Positions 19,325-27,425 of a DNA stretch of 64,000 bases are shown here, piece by piece. This DNA is from Blastococcus sp. VKM Ac-2987 (GTDB lineage Bacteria > Actinomycetota > Actinomycetes > Mycobacteriales > Geodermatophilaceae). A model generated the notes under the pieces. The model searched no databases. It was not told the DNA's origin and was given only the letters and a program-made list of their open reading frames with translations. Numbering within the stretch: the stretch's first letter is position 1; each line of letters begins with the position of its first letter. A program made the translations under genes and the position numbers. The stretch lies in the NCBI RefSeq assembly GCF_026967805.1, contig NZ_JAPVBG010000002.1, positions 942,238-1,006,237 of the forward strand. Reading direction: 5' to 3'.

Positions 19325-19792
19325 TCAGCCGGTGGGGTCGATCTCCTCGGGATCGCGCCCCAGAAGGGTGGCGACCTGGTCGACCACGACGTCGCGGACC
19401 AGGTCGGCGAGGTCCTCCCGGTCGTGCGCGCGCAGCTCCAGGGGACGCCGGTAGACGACGATGCGCGGGGGGACGTCCTGCCCCTGCTCCCGGCGGGCGG
19501 GCAGCAGCCGGGCCAGCGGGACGCCCGCGTCGTCGAGCACGTCGGAGTCGAGCAGCGCCTCGTCCGGGTCGGTCTGCTCGACCCACGGCACGTCCTCGAC
19601 GGCGAACTCCACGCCGGCCAGCTCCCGTTCCCAGCGGCGCTCCAGGTCCTCGACCGCGTCGAGCACCAGGTCGTCGAACTGCTCTGCGCGGCTGCGCGAG
19701 AGCGGCACCTGCACGGGCACCAGGCGCCCGCGCAGGCCACGGCCGTGGCGGTCGCGGCGGGAACGGGCGCGGCGGCGGGGAGGGTGGCTCAT
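19325..19792 (-). CDS. Metallopeptidase-fold family protein (Rv3259-like), HExxH lost
   Basis: The 155-residue product has a basic N-terminus and then a domain like the small minimal-gluzincin family (DUF1025): FDDLVLDAVEDLERRWERELAGV, PRIVVYRRPLE and VRDVVVDQVATLLGRDPEEIDP. In the enzyme family the last segment carries HExxH; here it reads VVVDQVA, so zinc binding and catalysis are unlikely. The position next to DUF3499 and near whiB2 matches Rv3259-Rv3258c. Function unknown. ATG 19792 lies 10 bases from a TACCCT box. Confidence 0.8.
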   Translation of the reverse strand: MSHPPRRRARSRRDRHGRGLRGRLVPVQVPLSRSRAEQFDDLVLDAVEDLERRWERELAGVEFAVEDVPWVEQTDPDEALLDSDVLDDAGVPLARLLPARREQGQDVPPRIVVYRRPLELRAHDREDLADLVRDVVVDQVATLLGRDPEEIDPTG

Positions 19793-19802
19793 GACGGGTC
19801 GA

Positions 19803-19808
19803 AGGGTA
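19803..19808 (-). promoter_or_regulatory. -10 box TACCCT for Rv3259-like gene
   Basis: Minus-strand TACCCT is 10 bases upstream of ATG 19792, giving a leaderless or nearly leaderless mRNA. Confidence 0.4.
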
Positions 19809-19985
19809 CGGCGAGGTGCGACCCGCCGGCTCCGGGAACGGCTCGCCGGCCCGTTCCCGGTGTCGCGGCCCGACCGCGCGGGGCCCGCGCCCGACCGGTG
19901 ACGGTGCCCACGGGGTCATCGTGCAGGATGGTGCGTCGCAGCAGGATTCCCGGTGTGCCTGCTGTCGCGCACCGCCGGGCGCAGT

Positions 19986-19991
19986 TACTGT
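19986..19991 (+). promoter_or_regulatory. -10 box TACTGT upstream of DUF3499 gene
   Basis: TACTGT lies 7 bases before a GTG at 19999 that opens a 5-codon mini-ORF, not the DUF3499 frame. Confidence 0.45.
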
Positions 19992-19998
19992 GCCTTGC

Positions 19999-20016
19999 GT
20001 GAGGAACCGGTGGTGA
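19999..20016 (+). other. Leaderless mini-ORF (VRNRW) overlapping DUF3499 start
   Basis: GTG 19999 would be at the 5' end of the mRNA. Five codons are followed by TGA 20014-20016, which overlaps the GTG 20013 start of DUF3499 as GTGA. The same layout recurs at 32151 and 56910. Its translation is inferred, not shown. Confidence 0.35.
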
Positions 20017-20363
20017 GGCAGTCACGTCGCTGCTCGCGCAGCGGCTGCGCGCAACCGGCAGCGGCGACATTGACCTACGTGTACGCGGAGTCGACGGCCG
20101 TTGTCGGGCCGTTGGCGACGTTCTCCGAACCGCACAGCTACGACCTGTGCGAGTTCCACGGCGAGCGGCTGACGGTGCCGCGTGGCTGGGAGGTCGTCCG
20201 GCACGAGATCGACCTCGACGACGTCGGCCCGACCGGCGACGACCTGCTGGCCCTGGCCGACGCCGTCCGCGAGGCCGCCCGGCCCGAGCCGGTGCGCGAC
20301 CCGGCCGACGACGGCAGCGGCATCCGCCGCGGGCACCTGCGCATCCTCCCCGACCTGCCCTGA
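20013..20363 (+). CDS. DUF3499 zinc-ribbon-like protein (Rv3258c-like)
   Basis: The 116-residue protein has RRCSRSGCAQPAAATLTYVY near the start and YDLCEFHGERLTVPRGWEVV, the conserved Cys/His set of the actinobacterial DUF3499 family, which suggests a small zinc-binding fold. Function is unknown. GTG 20013 is chosen because it overlaps the mini-ORF stop and has GAGGAA before it; GTG 20010 is also in frame. Its place between the Rv3259-like gene and phosphomannomutase matches mycobacterial order. Confidence 0.85.
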   Translation: MRQSRRCSRSGCAQPAAATLTYVYAESTAVVGPLATFSEPHSYDLCEFHGERLTVPRGWEVVRHEIDLDDVGPTGDDLLALADAVREAARPEPVRDPADDGSGIRRGHLRILPDLP

Positions 20364-20444
20364 GGCGCCCTCCGCGCTGAGGTGGGGGTCCCGCCGTTAG
20401 TGTCGGCCACGCCGCCGTCACCCGGCCGCGGCAGTCCCGACTGC

Positions 20445-20450
20445 GAGGAT
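20445..20450 (+). promoter_or_regulatory. Weak -10 box GAGGAT for phosphomannomutase gene
   Basis: GAGGAT is 8 bases upstream of TTG 20459. The match to TANNNT is partial. Confidence 0.3.
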
Positions 20451-20458
20451 GGGCTGCG

Positions 20459-21838
20459 TTGTCCGATCTCTCGGCGCTGATCAAGGCCTACGACGTCCGG
20501 GGTCTGGTCCCCGACCAGTGGGACGAGGACGTCGCGCGGGCCATCGGCGCGGCGTTCGCCGAGTTCGTGCTGGCCGACAGCGGCGCGACCGCCGTGGTCA
20601 CCGCGCACGACATGCGCGAGTCCTCCGTCCCGCTCTCGCGCGCCTTCGCCGAGGGCGTGATCGCCCGGGGCGTCGACGTCGTCGAGGCCGGCCTCGGGTC
20701 CACCGACCTGCTGTACTTCGCCGCCGGCTCGCTCGGCATGCCCGGGGCGATGTTCACGGCCAGCCACAACCCCGCGCAGTACAACGGCATCAAGCTGTGC
20801 CGGGCCGGGGCCGCCCCCATCGGGCAGGACTCCGGGCTGGTCACCATCCGGGAGTGGGCCGAGCGCGACGCCTACGACCGCACGCCGGACCGGGTGGGCA
20901 CGGTGAGCGCGCGCGACGTGCTGGCCGGGTACGCCGCCCACCTGCGCTCGCTGGTCGACCTGTCCACGATCCGGCCGCTGAGGGTCGTGGTCGACGCGGG
21001 CAACGGCATGGGCGGGCACACCGTGCCCGTGGTGCTCGCCGGCCTGCCCCTGGACGTCGTGCCGATGTACTTCGAGCTCGACGGCTCGTTCCCCAACCAC
21101 GAGGCCAACCCGCTGGACCCGGCCAACCTGGTCGACCTGCAGCGGGCCGTGGTCGAGCACGGGGCCGAGATCGGCCTGGCGTTCGACGGTGACGCCGACC
21201 GGGTGTTCGTGGTCGACGAGCGCGGTGAGCCGGTCAGTCCCTCGGCGATCACCGCGCTGGTGGCGGTCCGCGAGCTGGCCAAGGGCCGGGGGACGACGAT
21301 CATCCACAACCTGATCACCTCGAAGGCCGTGCCCGAGATCGTCCGCGAGCACGGCGGCCAGCCGGTGCGCACCCGCGTGGGGCACTCGTTCATCAAGGCC
21401 GAGATGGCCCGCACCGACGCCGTCTTCGGCGGCGAGCACTCCGCGCACTACTACTTCCGCGACTTCTGGCGGGCCGACACCGGCATGCTCGCGGCCATGC
21501 ACGTGCTCGCCGCGCTGGGGGAGCAGGGGCGGCCGCTGTCGGAGCTGACCGCCGCCTACTCCCGGTACGCCGCCTCCGGCGAGATCAACTCCACCGTGGC
21601 CGATGCCGGCGAGCGGATGGCCGCGGTCCGCGAGACCTTCGCCGAGCAGGAGGGCGTCACGGTCGACGAGCTCGACGGGCTGACCGTCGAGCTGCCCGAC
21701 GGCGCGTGGTTCAACCTGCGGGCCAGCAACACCGAGCCGCTGCTGCGGCTCAACGTCGAGGCGCCGGACGCGGCGCGCATGACCGAGCTGCGCGACCAGG
21801 TGCTGGGCACCGTGCGCGCGGAACAGGAGCAGAAGTGA
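20459..21838 (+). CDS. manB: Phosphomannomutase/phosphoglucomutase
   Basis: The 459-residue alpha-D-phosphohexomutase has the catalytic serine loop TASHNPAQYNGIK, the metal-binding DGDADRVF, the sugar-specificity loop GGEHSAHYYFRDFW and the phosphate-binding RASNTEPLLRLNVE. It interconverts mannose-6- and mannose-1-phosphate for GDP-mannose (ManC at 11.1 kb). The start is a TTG (LSDLSALIKAYDVRG begins the family's typical N-terminus); no RBS is seen, suggesting a leaderless mRNA. Its stop overlaps the next GTG. Confidence 0.93.
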   Translation: MSDLSALIKAYDVRGLVPDQWDEDVARAIGAAFAEFVLADSGATAVVTAHDMRESSVPLSRAFAEGVIARGVDVVEAGLGSTDLLYFAAGSLGMPGAMFTASHNPAQYNGIKLCRAGAAPIGQDSGLVTIREWAERDAYDRTPDRVGTVSARDVLAGYAAHLRSLVDLSTIRPLRVVVDAGNGMGGHTVPVVLAGLPLDVVPMYFELDGSFPNHEANPLDPANLVDLQRAVVEHGAEIGLAFDGDADRVFVVDERGEPVSPSAITALVAVRELAKGRGTTIIHNLITSKAVPEIVREHGGQPVRTRVGHSFIKAEMARTDAVFGGEHSAHYYFRDFWRADTGMLAAMHVLAALGEQGRPLSELTAAYSRYAASGEINSTVADAGERMAAVRETFAEQEGVTVDELDGLTVELPDGAWFNLRASNTEPLLRLNVEAPDAARMTELRDQVLGTVRAEQEQK

Positions 21839-22047
21839 CCGCACCGCGGAGCAGCGCCCCGAGCGGCCCCCTGGGGCTGGACCCGGACCTGCTGTCGATC
21901 CTCGCCTGCCCCGACACCCACCACACGCCGCTGACCGTCGACGAGGCGGCCGGCGAGCTGGTCTGCGGCACCTGCGACCGCGCCTTCCCCGTCCGTGACG
22001 GCATCCCGGTGCTGCTGCTGGACGAGGCACGGCACCGCTCGTCATGA
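21835..22047 (+). CDS. Trm112-like small zinc-ribbon protein
   Basis: The 70-residue protein has LLSILACPDTHHTPL and ELVCGTCDRAFPVRDGIPVLL, the Trm112/YcaR layout. In eukaryotes Trm112 activates methyltransferases; the bacterial role is mostly unknown. It overlaps phosphomannomutase (GTGA) and the SIS gene (ATGA, 22044-22047) by four bases each, so the three are translationally coupled. The first Cys pair is reduced to one Cys (CPDTHH), so zinc binding may be incomplete or use His. Confidence 0.88.
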   Translation: MTAPRSSAPSGPLGLDPDLLSILACPDTHHTPLTVDEAAGELVCGTCDRAFPVRDGIPVLLLDEARHRSS

Positions 22048-23189
22048 CCTCGCCGGAGCTCGCCGAAGAGGTCCTCGACGACCTCGACCTGCTGCGCGCC
22101 CGGGACCCGCGGGGCCTGCTGCCGGCGGTGGCCGGCGCCGGCGCCCAGGTGCGGGAGACCGGCCGGCTGACCGAGGAGGCGGGCCTCGGCCGGGTCACCG
22201 AGGGCGGCCGGCCCCGGGGCCTGGTGATCGTGGCCCGGCGGGAGGGCGCCGTCGCCGCGTCCGTGCTGCGCGCCCTGCTCGGGCCCGCCAGCCCGGTCAC
22301 CGTCGACGTCGTGCCGGGCCCGGCGCTGCCGGTGTGGACCGGCCCGAGCGACATCGCGGTCGTCGTGACCCGCACGGGCGCGGGCGCGTACGCGGTGGCG
22401 CCGGCCTACGAGGCCGCCCGCCGGGGCGTCTCCCTGGTGGGCATCGGTGCCGAGGACGCCCCGCTGCGCGCCGCCTGCTCGACCGCGCGGGCGCCCTACG
22501 TCGCGCTGCCGCGCAGCCGCGTGCGGCACACCACGCTGTGGTCGCTGCTCACCCCGATGCTGCGGCTGGCCACCGACCTGCGGCTGCTCCCGGAGGGGGC
22601 GGCCGATCCCGAGGCGGTGGCGGCCGCGCTCGACGAGGTGGCCGGGGAGTGCGGGCCGGCCCGCGAGTCGGTCGTCAACCCGGCGAAGACCCTTGCGCTG
22701 GAGCTCCTCGACGCCCTCCCCGTGATCGCGGCGGAGGGCCCGCTGGCCGGCGCGGCGGCGACCCGCGTGGCCGATCAGCTGGCCACCCTGGCGGGGCTGC
22801 CGGCCACCGGCTTCCGCTTGCCCGACCAGCGGGTCGCGGCGTGCGCCGTCCTCGGGGGGCCGCTGGTGCCCCGGGAGGGTGCCGACGACTTCTTCCGCGA
22901 CCGCGCCGACGACACCGGCCGCCGGCTGCGGCTGATCACCATCCGCGACACCGACGCCGGCGGGCACGACGGCGCGGGGGAGCGGGAGCCGCGCTCGGCG
23001 GAGGAGGCGATGCAGCAGGTGCTGCGGACCGCCGCCGCGCACAACGTGCCGGTCAGCGGGCTGGCCGAGCACGGCGACCCGGCCCGCTACGCGCGGCTGC
23101 CGCGGCTGGCGCGGCAGCTGGCCGTCGCCGACTTCAGCGCCGTCTACCTGGCCCTGGCGCTGGACTCCGAGCGGGTACCGCGCCCCTGA
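22044..23189 (+). CDS. SIS-domain phosphosugar-binding protein (Rv3256c-like)
   Basis: The 381-residue protein has two sugar-isomerase-type halves: GLVIVARREGAVAASVLRAL and DIAVVVTRTGAGAYAVAPAY in the first, and FRLPDQRVAACAVLGGPLVP in the second. It resembles the bifunctional PGI/PMI-like family found between phosphomannomutase and manA in actinobacteria (Rv3256c). A role in mannose phosphate metabolism is suggested by context, but an activity is not shown by sequence. ATG 22044 overlaps the Trm112 stop. Confidence 0.8.
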   Translation: MTSPELAEEVLDDLDLLRARDPRGLLPAVAGAGAQVRETGRLTEEAGLGRVTEGGRPRGLVIVARREGAVAASVLRALLGPASPVTVDVVPGPALPVWTGPSDIAVVVTRTGAGAYAVAPAYEAARRGVSLVGIGAEDAPLRAACSTARAPYVALPRSRVRHTTLWSLLTPMLRLATDLRLLPEGAADPEAVAAALDEVAGECGPARESVVNPAKTLALELLDALPVIAAEGPLAGAAATRVADQLATLAGLPATGFRLPDQRVAACAVLGGPLVPREGADDFFRDRADDTGRRLRLITIRDTDAGGHDGAGEREPRSAEEAMQQVLRTAAAHNVPVSGLAEHGDPARYARLPRLARQLAVADFSAVYLALALDSERVPRP

Positions 23190-23264
23190 GCACGCGCGTG
23201 GACCGCGGACGGTCCACCATCATGGCGACAGCACACCGGTGCTGACCGATCGGAAGGATCTCCC

Positions 23265-24209
23265 GTGGCGGGTGGACTCGTGGCTCTGCTCGACGACGTG
23301 GCGGTGCTGGCGCGCGCCGCCGCCGCCTCGATCGACGACATCGGCGCAGCTGCCGGACGGGCCAGCATGAAGGCGGCCGGTGTCGTGGTCGACGACACCG
23401 CGGTCACGCCCCAGTACGTGCACGGCCTGAACGCCGAGCGCGAGCTGCCGATCATCCGGAAGATCGCGCTGGGCTCGCTGCGCAACAAGCTGCTGATCAT
23501 CCTCCCGGCGATCCTGCTGCTCAGCCAGTTCCTGCCATGGCTGCTCACCCCGATCCTGATGCTCGGCGGTGCCTACCTCTGCTACGAGGGCGCGGAGAAG
23601 ATCTGGCACCGGATCAGCGGCCACCAGGAGTCCCACGCGACGGTGGAGGACGCGCTCCCGGACGAGAGCACGATCGTCTCCGGGGCGGTGCGCACCGACT
23701 TCATCCTGTCGGCCGAGATCATGGTCATCTCGCTGAACGAGGTGGCCAGCGAGGCGTTCTGGTCCCGGGCGATCATCCTCGTCGTCGTCGCCCTGGGCAT
23801 CACCGTGCTGGTCTACGGCGTCGTCGGCGTCATCGTGAAGATGGACGACGTCGGGCTGAGCCTGTCCCAGCGGCCCTCGAAGGGCCTGGCCGCGTTCGGC
23901 CGCGGGCTGGTGAAGGGGATGCCGAAGCTGCTGACCGCGCTCACCGTCGTCGGCACCGCCGCGATGCTGTGGGTCGGCGGGCACATCATCCTGCTCGGCA
24001 CCGACGAGCTCGGCTTCCACCCGCTCTACGAGTTCGTGCACCACCTGGAGGAGGCCGCGCACGACGCCACCGGCGCGCTCGGCGGGGTCGTGGGCTGGCT
24101 GGTCAACACGTTGGGCAGCGCCGTCCTCGGCCTCGTCGTCGGGGCGCTGATCGTGCTGGTCATGAACCTGACGGTGCACCGCAAGAAGGCGGGGGCCGCG
24201 TCGCACTGA
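23265..24209 (+). CDS. DUF808 (YedI-like) inner-membrane protein
   Basis: The 314-residue protein begins with the family-typical AGGLVALLDDVAVLARAAAASIDD and has LRNKLLIILPAILLLSQFLPWLL, GAYLCYEGAEK and several further membrane segments (about six in total). DUF808 proteins are widespread with no established function. GTG 23265 has GGAAGGAT 6-7 bases upstream. It lies in a block with glpD inserted between the SIS gene and manA, unlike the mycobacterial order. Confidence 0.88.
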   Translation: MAGGLVALLDDVAVLARAAAASIDDIGAAAGRASMKAAGVVVDDTAVTPQYVHGLNAERELPIIRKIALGSLRNKLLIILPAILLLSQFLPWLLTPILMLGGAYLCYEGAEKIWHRISGHQESHATVEDALPDESTIVSGAVRTDFILSAEIMVISLNEVASEAFWSRAIILVVVALGITVLVYGVVGVIVKMDDVGLSLSQRPSKGLAAFGRGLVKGMPKLLTALTVVGTAAMLWVGGHIILLGTDELGFHPLYEFVHHLEEAAHDATGALGGVVGWLVNTLGSAVLGLVVGALIVLVMNLTVHRKKAGAASH

Positions 24210-24230
24210 CCGGGCGGCGGCCGGCGGGGG

Positions 24231-24236
24231 GACAGT
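24231..24236 (+). promoter_or_regulatory. Weak -10 box GACAGT for glpD
   Basis: GACAGT is 7 bases before ATG 24244. AGGAG also lies just before the ATG, but too close to act as a ribosome-binding site. Confidence 0.35.
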
Positions 24237-24243
24237 AGGAGCC

Positions 24244-25995
24244 ATGGATCCGGCGAACACCGACCGCACGCTGCTCTCACCCGAGCGGCGGCGGGCGGAC
24301 CGCGCCCGGCTGGCCGACGGCGTCGTCGACGTGCTCGTCATCGGCGGTGGGGTGACCGGTGCCGGGGCCGCGCTGGACGCCGCCAGCCGCGGGCTGTCGG
24401 TGGGGCTGCTGGAGGCCCGGGACTGGGCGGCCGGCACCTCCAGCCGCTCGAGCAAGCTCATCCACGGGGGGCTGCGCTACCTGGAGCAGCTGGCCTTCCC
24501 GCTGGTGCGCGAGGCGCTCAAGGAGCGGGCCCGGCTGGTGGGCACCATCGCCCCGCACCTGGTGCGGCCGCTGCCGTTCCTCCTGCCGCTGACCGCCCCG
24601 GCCTGGCAGCGGGCCTACTACGGGGCGGGCGTCGCGCTGTACGACGTGCTGGGCGCCGCCCTCGCCCGCGACCGGAGCATCCCGCGCCACCGGCACCTGT
24701 CCCGGCAGGCCACGTTGGAGGCATTCCCGGCGCTGCGCCGCGACGCCGTCCGGGGGGCGATCCGGTACTGGGACGCCCAGGTCGACGACGCCCGGCACAC
24801 CCTCGCCGTGGTCCGGACGGCGGCCGGCTACGGCGCGCACGCGCTCTCCAGCGCCCGGGTGGTCGGCCTGCTGCGCGACGGCGGGGACGACGACGGCGCC
24901 CCGGTCGTCGGCGTCCGGGTGGCCGACCTGACCGACGGCTCCTCATTCGCCGTCCGCGCCCGCAGCGTCATCGCGGCCACCGGGGTGTGGAGCGACGACG
25001 TGGGGGCGATGCTCGGTGCCTCGGCCCCGAGCCTGAAGGTGCGGGCCTCCAAGGGCGTGCACCTGGTGGTGCCCCGGGCGGCGATCGGCGGCGCCGACGT
25101 CGACCCCGACGGGCTCATCCTGCGCACGCCCACGAGCGTGCTGTTCGTGATCCCGTGGCGGGACCACTGGATCGTCGGCACGACCGACACGCCCTGGCGG
25201 CTCGACCGCGACCACCCGGCCGCGAGCAGCGCCGACATCGGCTACCTGCTCGACCAGGTCAACCGGGTGCTGGCCCGGCCGCTGACGGCCGACGACGTGG
25301 TCGGTGTGTACGCCGGACTGCGGCCGCTGCTGGCGGGGGAGTCCGACGACACCAGCCGGCTGTCCCGGGAGCACGCCGTCGTCACCCCCGTGCCGGGGCT
25401 CGTGCTCGTCGCCGGGGGCAAGTACACGACGTACCGGGTGATGGCCGCGGACGCCGTCGACGCCGCGGTCGAGGGGCTGCCGGGTGCGCCGCGCTCGCGC
25501 ACGGCCGAGCTGCCGCTGGTCGGGGCGCGCGGCTGGGCCGCGGTGCGGGACCGCGCGGCCGAGCTGGCCGCCGCGCACGGGGTCCCGCAGGACGCCGTCG
25601 AGCGGTTGCTGGAGCGCCACGGCGACCAGGTGACGGCGGTGCTGGGCCTGGTGCGGCGCGACCCCGCGCTGGGCCGCCCGCTGACCGGCGCTCCCGGCCA
25701 CCTGGCGGCGGAGGTGGTGCACGCGGTGACGGCCGAGGGTGCGCTGCACCTCGACGACGTGCTCACCCGGCGGATGCGGATCTCGATCGAGACGCCGCAC
25801 CGCGGGGTGGAGTCGGCTCCGGAGGTGGCGGCTCTCATGGCCGGTGTCCTGGGCTGGGACGAGGAGCGGACCGGCCGGGAGGTCACCCACTACGCGGCCC
25901 GCGTCGACGCCGAGCGCGAGTCGCAGCGCATGCCGGACGACCGGACCGCCGACGCGGCCCGCCTCGGCGCGCCGGACGTGCGTGCCGCCGTCTGA
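24244..25995 (+). CDS. glpD: Glycerol-3-phosphate dehydrogenase, FAD-dependent (aerobic)
   Basis: The 583-residue flavoenzyme has the dinucleotide fold VLVIGGGVTGAGAALDAASRG, TSSRSSKLIHGGLRYLEQ, IATGVWSDD-type and GLRPLLAG motifs, and VLVAGGKYTTYRVMAADAVD, followed by the C-terminal GlpD domain. It oxidises glycerol-3-phosphate to dihydroxyacetone phosphate at the membrane and passes electrons to quinone. No glpK or glpF is nearby. It stands alone, with a hairpin after its stop. Confidence 0.95.
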   Translation: MDPANTDRTLLSPERRRADRARLADGVVDVLVIGGGVTGAGAALDAASRGLSVGLLEARDWAAGTSSRSSKLIHGGLRYLEQLAFPLVREALKERARLVGTIAPHLVRPLPFLLPLTAPAWQRAYYGAGVALYDVLGAALARDRSIPRHRHLSRQATLEAFPALRRDAVRGAIRYWDAQVDDARHTLAVVRTAAGYGAHALSSARVVGLLRDGGDDDGAPVVGVRVADLTDGSSFAVRARSVIAATGVWSDDVGAMLGASAPSLKVRASKGVHLVVPRAAIGGADVDPDGLILRTPTSVLFVIPWRDHWIVGTTDTPWRLDRDHPAASSADIGYLLDQVNRVLARPLTADDVVGVYAGLRPLLAGESDDTSRLSREHAVVTPVPGLVLVAGGKYTTYRVMAADAVDAAVEGLPGAPRSRTAELPLVGARGWAAVRDRAAELAAAHGVPQDAVERLLERHGDQVTAVLGLVRRDPALGRPLTGAPGHLAAEVVHAVTAEGALHLDDVLTRRMRISIETPHRGVESAPEVAALMAGVLGWDEERTGREVTHYAARVDAERESQRMPDDRTADAARLGAPDVRAAV

Positions 25996-26020
25996 CGGCG
26001 GGGCACCGGCGCGGCAGCGG

Positions 26021-26042
26021 CCTCCCCCCGCGGGGTGGGAGG
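26021..26042 (+). terminator. Hairpin after glpD
   Basis: CCTCCC (26021-26026) pairs with GGGAGG (26037-26042). Three more C-G pairs follow inside, with one bulged T. No T-run follows. Confidence 0.45.
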
Positions 26043-26067
26043 CATGCCGGGGCCGGCGCGGGGGACG

Positions 26068-26073
26068 TAACCT
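26068..26073 (+). promoter_or_regulatory. -10 box TAACCT for manA
   Basis: TAACCT is 9 bases upstream of ATG 26083, with no ribosome-binding site between. Confidence 0.5.
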
Positions 26074-26082
26074 GCGCAGACG

Positions 26083-27258
26083 ATGTGGCAGCTCAACAAC
26101 GGTGTCCGCTTCTACCCTTGGGGCAGCCGGACCGTCATCCCCGCGCTCCTGGGGAAGCCCGTGCCCGCCGACCGGCCGCACGCGGAGCTGTGGGTGGGCG
26201 CGCACCCGGACGAGCCGAGCACGCTCGACGACGGGCGCCCGCTGGACAAGGCGATCACCCAGGACCCCGGGACGCTGCTCGGCGACCCGGTGCACGAGCG
26301 CTTCGGCCCCCGCCTGCCGTTCCTGATGAAGGTGCTCGCGGCGGACACCCCGCTGTCGCTGCAGGCGCACCCGACGACTGAGCAGGCCCGGGCCGGGTAC
26401 GCCGCCGAGGAGGCCGCCGGCATCCCGCACGACGACCCGACGCGCACGTTCAAGGACCCGTTCCACAAGCCGGAGCTGCTGCTCGCGCTGACCACCTTCG
26501 AGGCGCTCTGCGGGTTCCGCCCGGTGGAGGAGTCACTGCACTGCCTGGCCAAGCTCCAGGTGCCCGAGCTGAAGCCGACCATCGCCGCCCTCGCCCGCGG
26601 TGGCCTGCGCGCGGCCGTCCCGCAGCTGCTGGCGCTGACCGGCGAGCGGCGCACCGAGCTGGTGTCGGCCGTGGCCACCGCGGCCGCCCGGTTCGTGGCC
26701 GCCCACGACCCGGAGTTCATCAACACCTACCGCTGGGCCGCCACGCTCGCGGAGACCTACCCGGGCGACCCCGGCGTGGTGATCTCGCTGATGTGCAACC
26801 ACCTGAAGCTCTCGCCCGGCGAGGCGGTGTTCCTCCCGGCGGGGAACCTGCACGCCTACCTGTCGGGCGCCGGCGTCGAGGTGATGGCCAGCTCGGACAA
26901 CGTGCTCCGCGGCGGCCTGACCGCCAAGCACGTCGACCTGGCGGCGCTGATCGAGGTCCTCGACTTCACCGACGGCCGGGTGCCGGTGATCCACCCGGTG
27001 CTCGGGCCGGGCGGGCTGCGCTACCCGGTGCCGGTCGAAGACTTCGACCTGACCCGCTGCCAGCTCGACGAGCAGACGGGCGCGCTGACCACCCGCGGGC
27101 CGCAGCTGCTCCTCTGCACCGAGGGATCGGCCGTGCTCGCCTCCGGCGACGGCGAGCTGACCCTGCAGAAGGGGCGTTCGGCGTTCGTCCCGGCCGGGGC
27201 GCCGGTCACCGCCCGCGGACCCGCCGTCCTCTACCGGGTGACGACCAACCTGGGCTGA
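26083..27258 (+). CDS. manA: Mannose-6-phosphate isomerase, type I
   Basis: The 391-residue zinc enzyme has NNGVRFYPWGSRT, HAELWVGAHPDEPS, KVLAADTPLSLQAHPT, DPFHKPELLLALT and GNLHAYLSGAGVEVMASSDN, covering the zinc ligands and active site of type I isomerases. It converts fructose-6-phosphate to mannose-6-phosphate and thus feeds the phosphomannomutase and ManC in this window. The start is set by the ATG after the -10 box. Length fits the family. Confidence 0.95.
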   Translation: MWQLNNGVRFYPWGSRTVIPALLGKPVPADRPHAELWVGAHPDEPSTLDDGRPLDKAITQDPGTLLGDPVHERFGPRLPFLMKVLAADTPLSLQAHPTTEQARAGYAAEEAAGIPHDDPTRTFKDPFHKPELLLALTTFEALCGFRPVEESLHCLAKLQVPELKPTIAALARGGLRAAVPQLLALTGERRTELVSAVATAAARFVAAHDPEFINTYRWAATLAETYPGDPGVVISLMCNHLKLSPGEAVFLPAGNLHAYLSGAGVEVMASSDNVLRGGLTAKHVDLAALIEVLDFTDGRVPVIHPVLGPGGLRYPVPVEDFDLTRCQLDEQTGALTTRGPQLLLCTEGSAVLASGDGELTLQKGRSAFVPAGAPVTARGPAVLYRVTTNLG

Positions 27259-27271
27259 CCCCCGCAGCACG

Positions 27272-27277
27272 TAGCCT
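27272..27277 (+). promoter_or_regulatory. -10 box TAGCCT for the Gtr-like operon, long leader
   Basis: TAGCCT predicts a start near 27284, leaving a leader of about 140 bases before ATG 27426. The leader holds a perfect 16-bp palindrome (27298-27313). Confidence 0.4.
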
Positions 27278-27425
27278 GGGTGGACCCGCACGGCCGAGGC
27301 GCCGGCCGGCGCCGAGCATGCTGCGGCGAAGCCCGGCGTCCGTCAGGATGGCGGGGAGTGCACATCGAGTGCCACCCCGTGTCGGACCGCCCGGGGCGGT
27401 GGACGTACCGGTAGGAGGCGCCTGC

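Noticed and set aside
27298..27313. 16-bp palindrome as a terminator of manA
   Set aside because: It lies downstream of the predicted transcription start of the next operon and lacks a T-run; it may be leader structure only.
27284..27425. Riboswitch in the leader of the Gtr-like operon
   Set aside because: No known consensus could be recognised beyond the GC palindrome.
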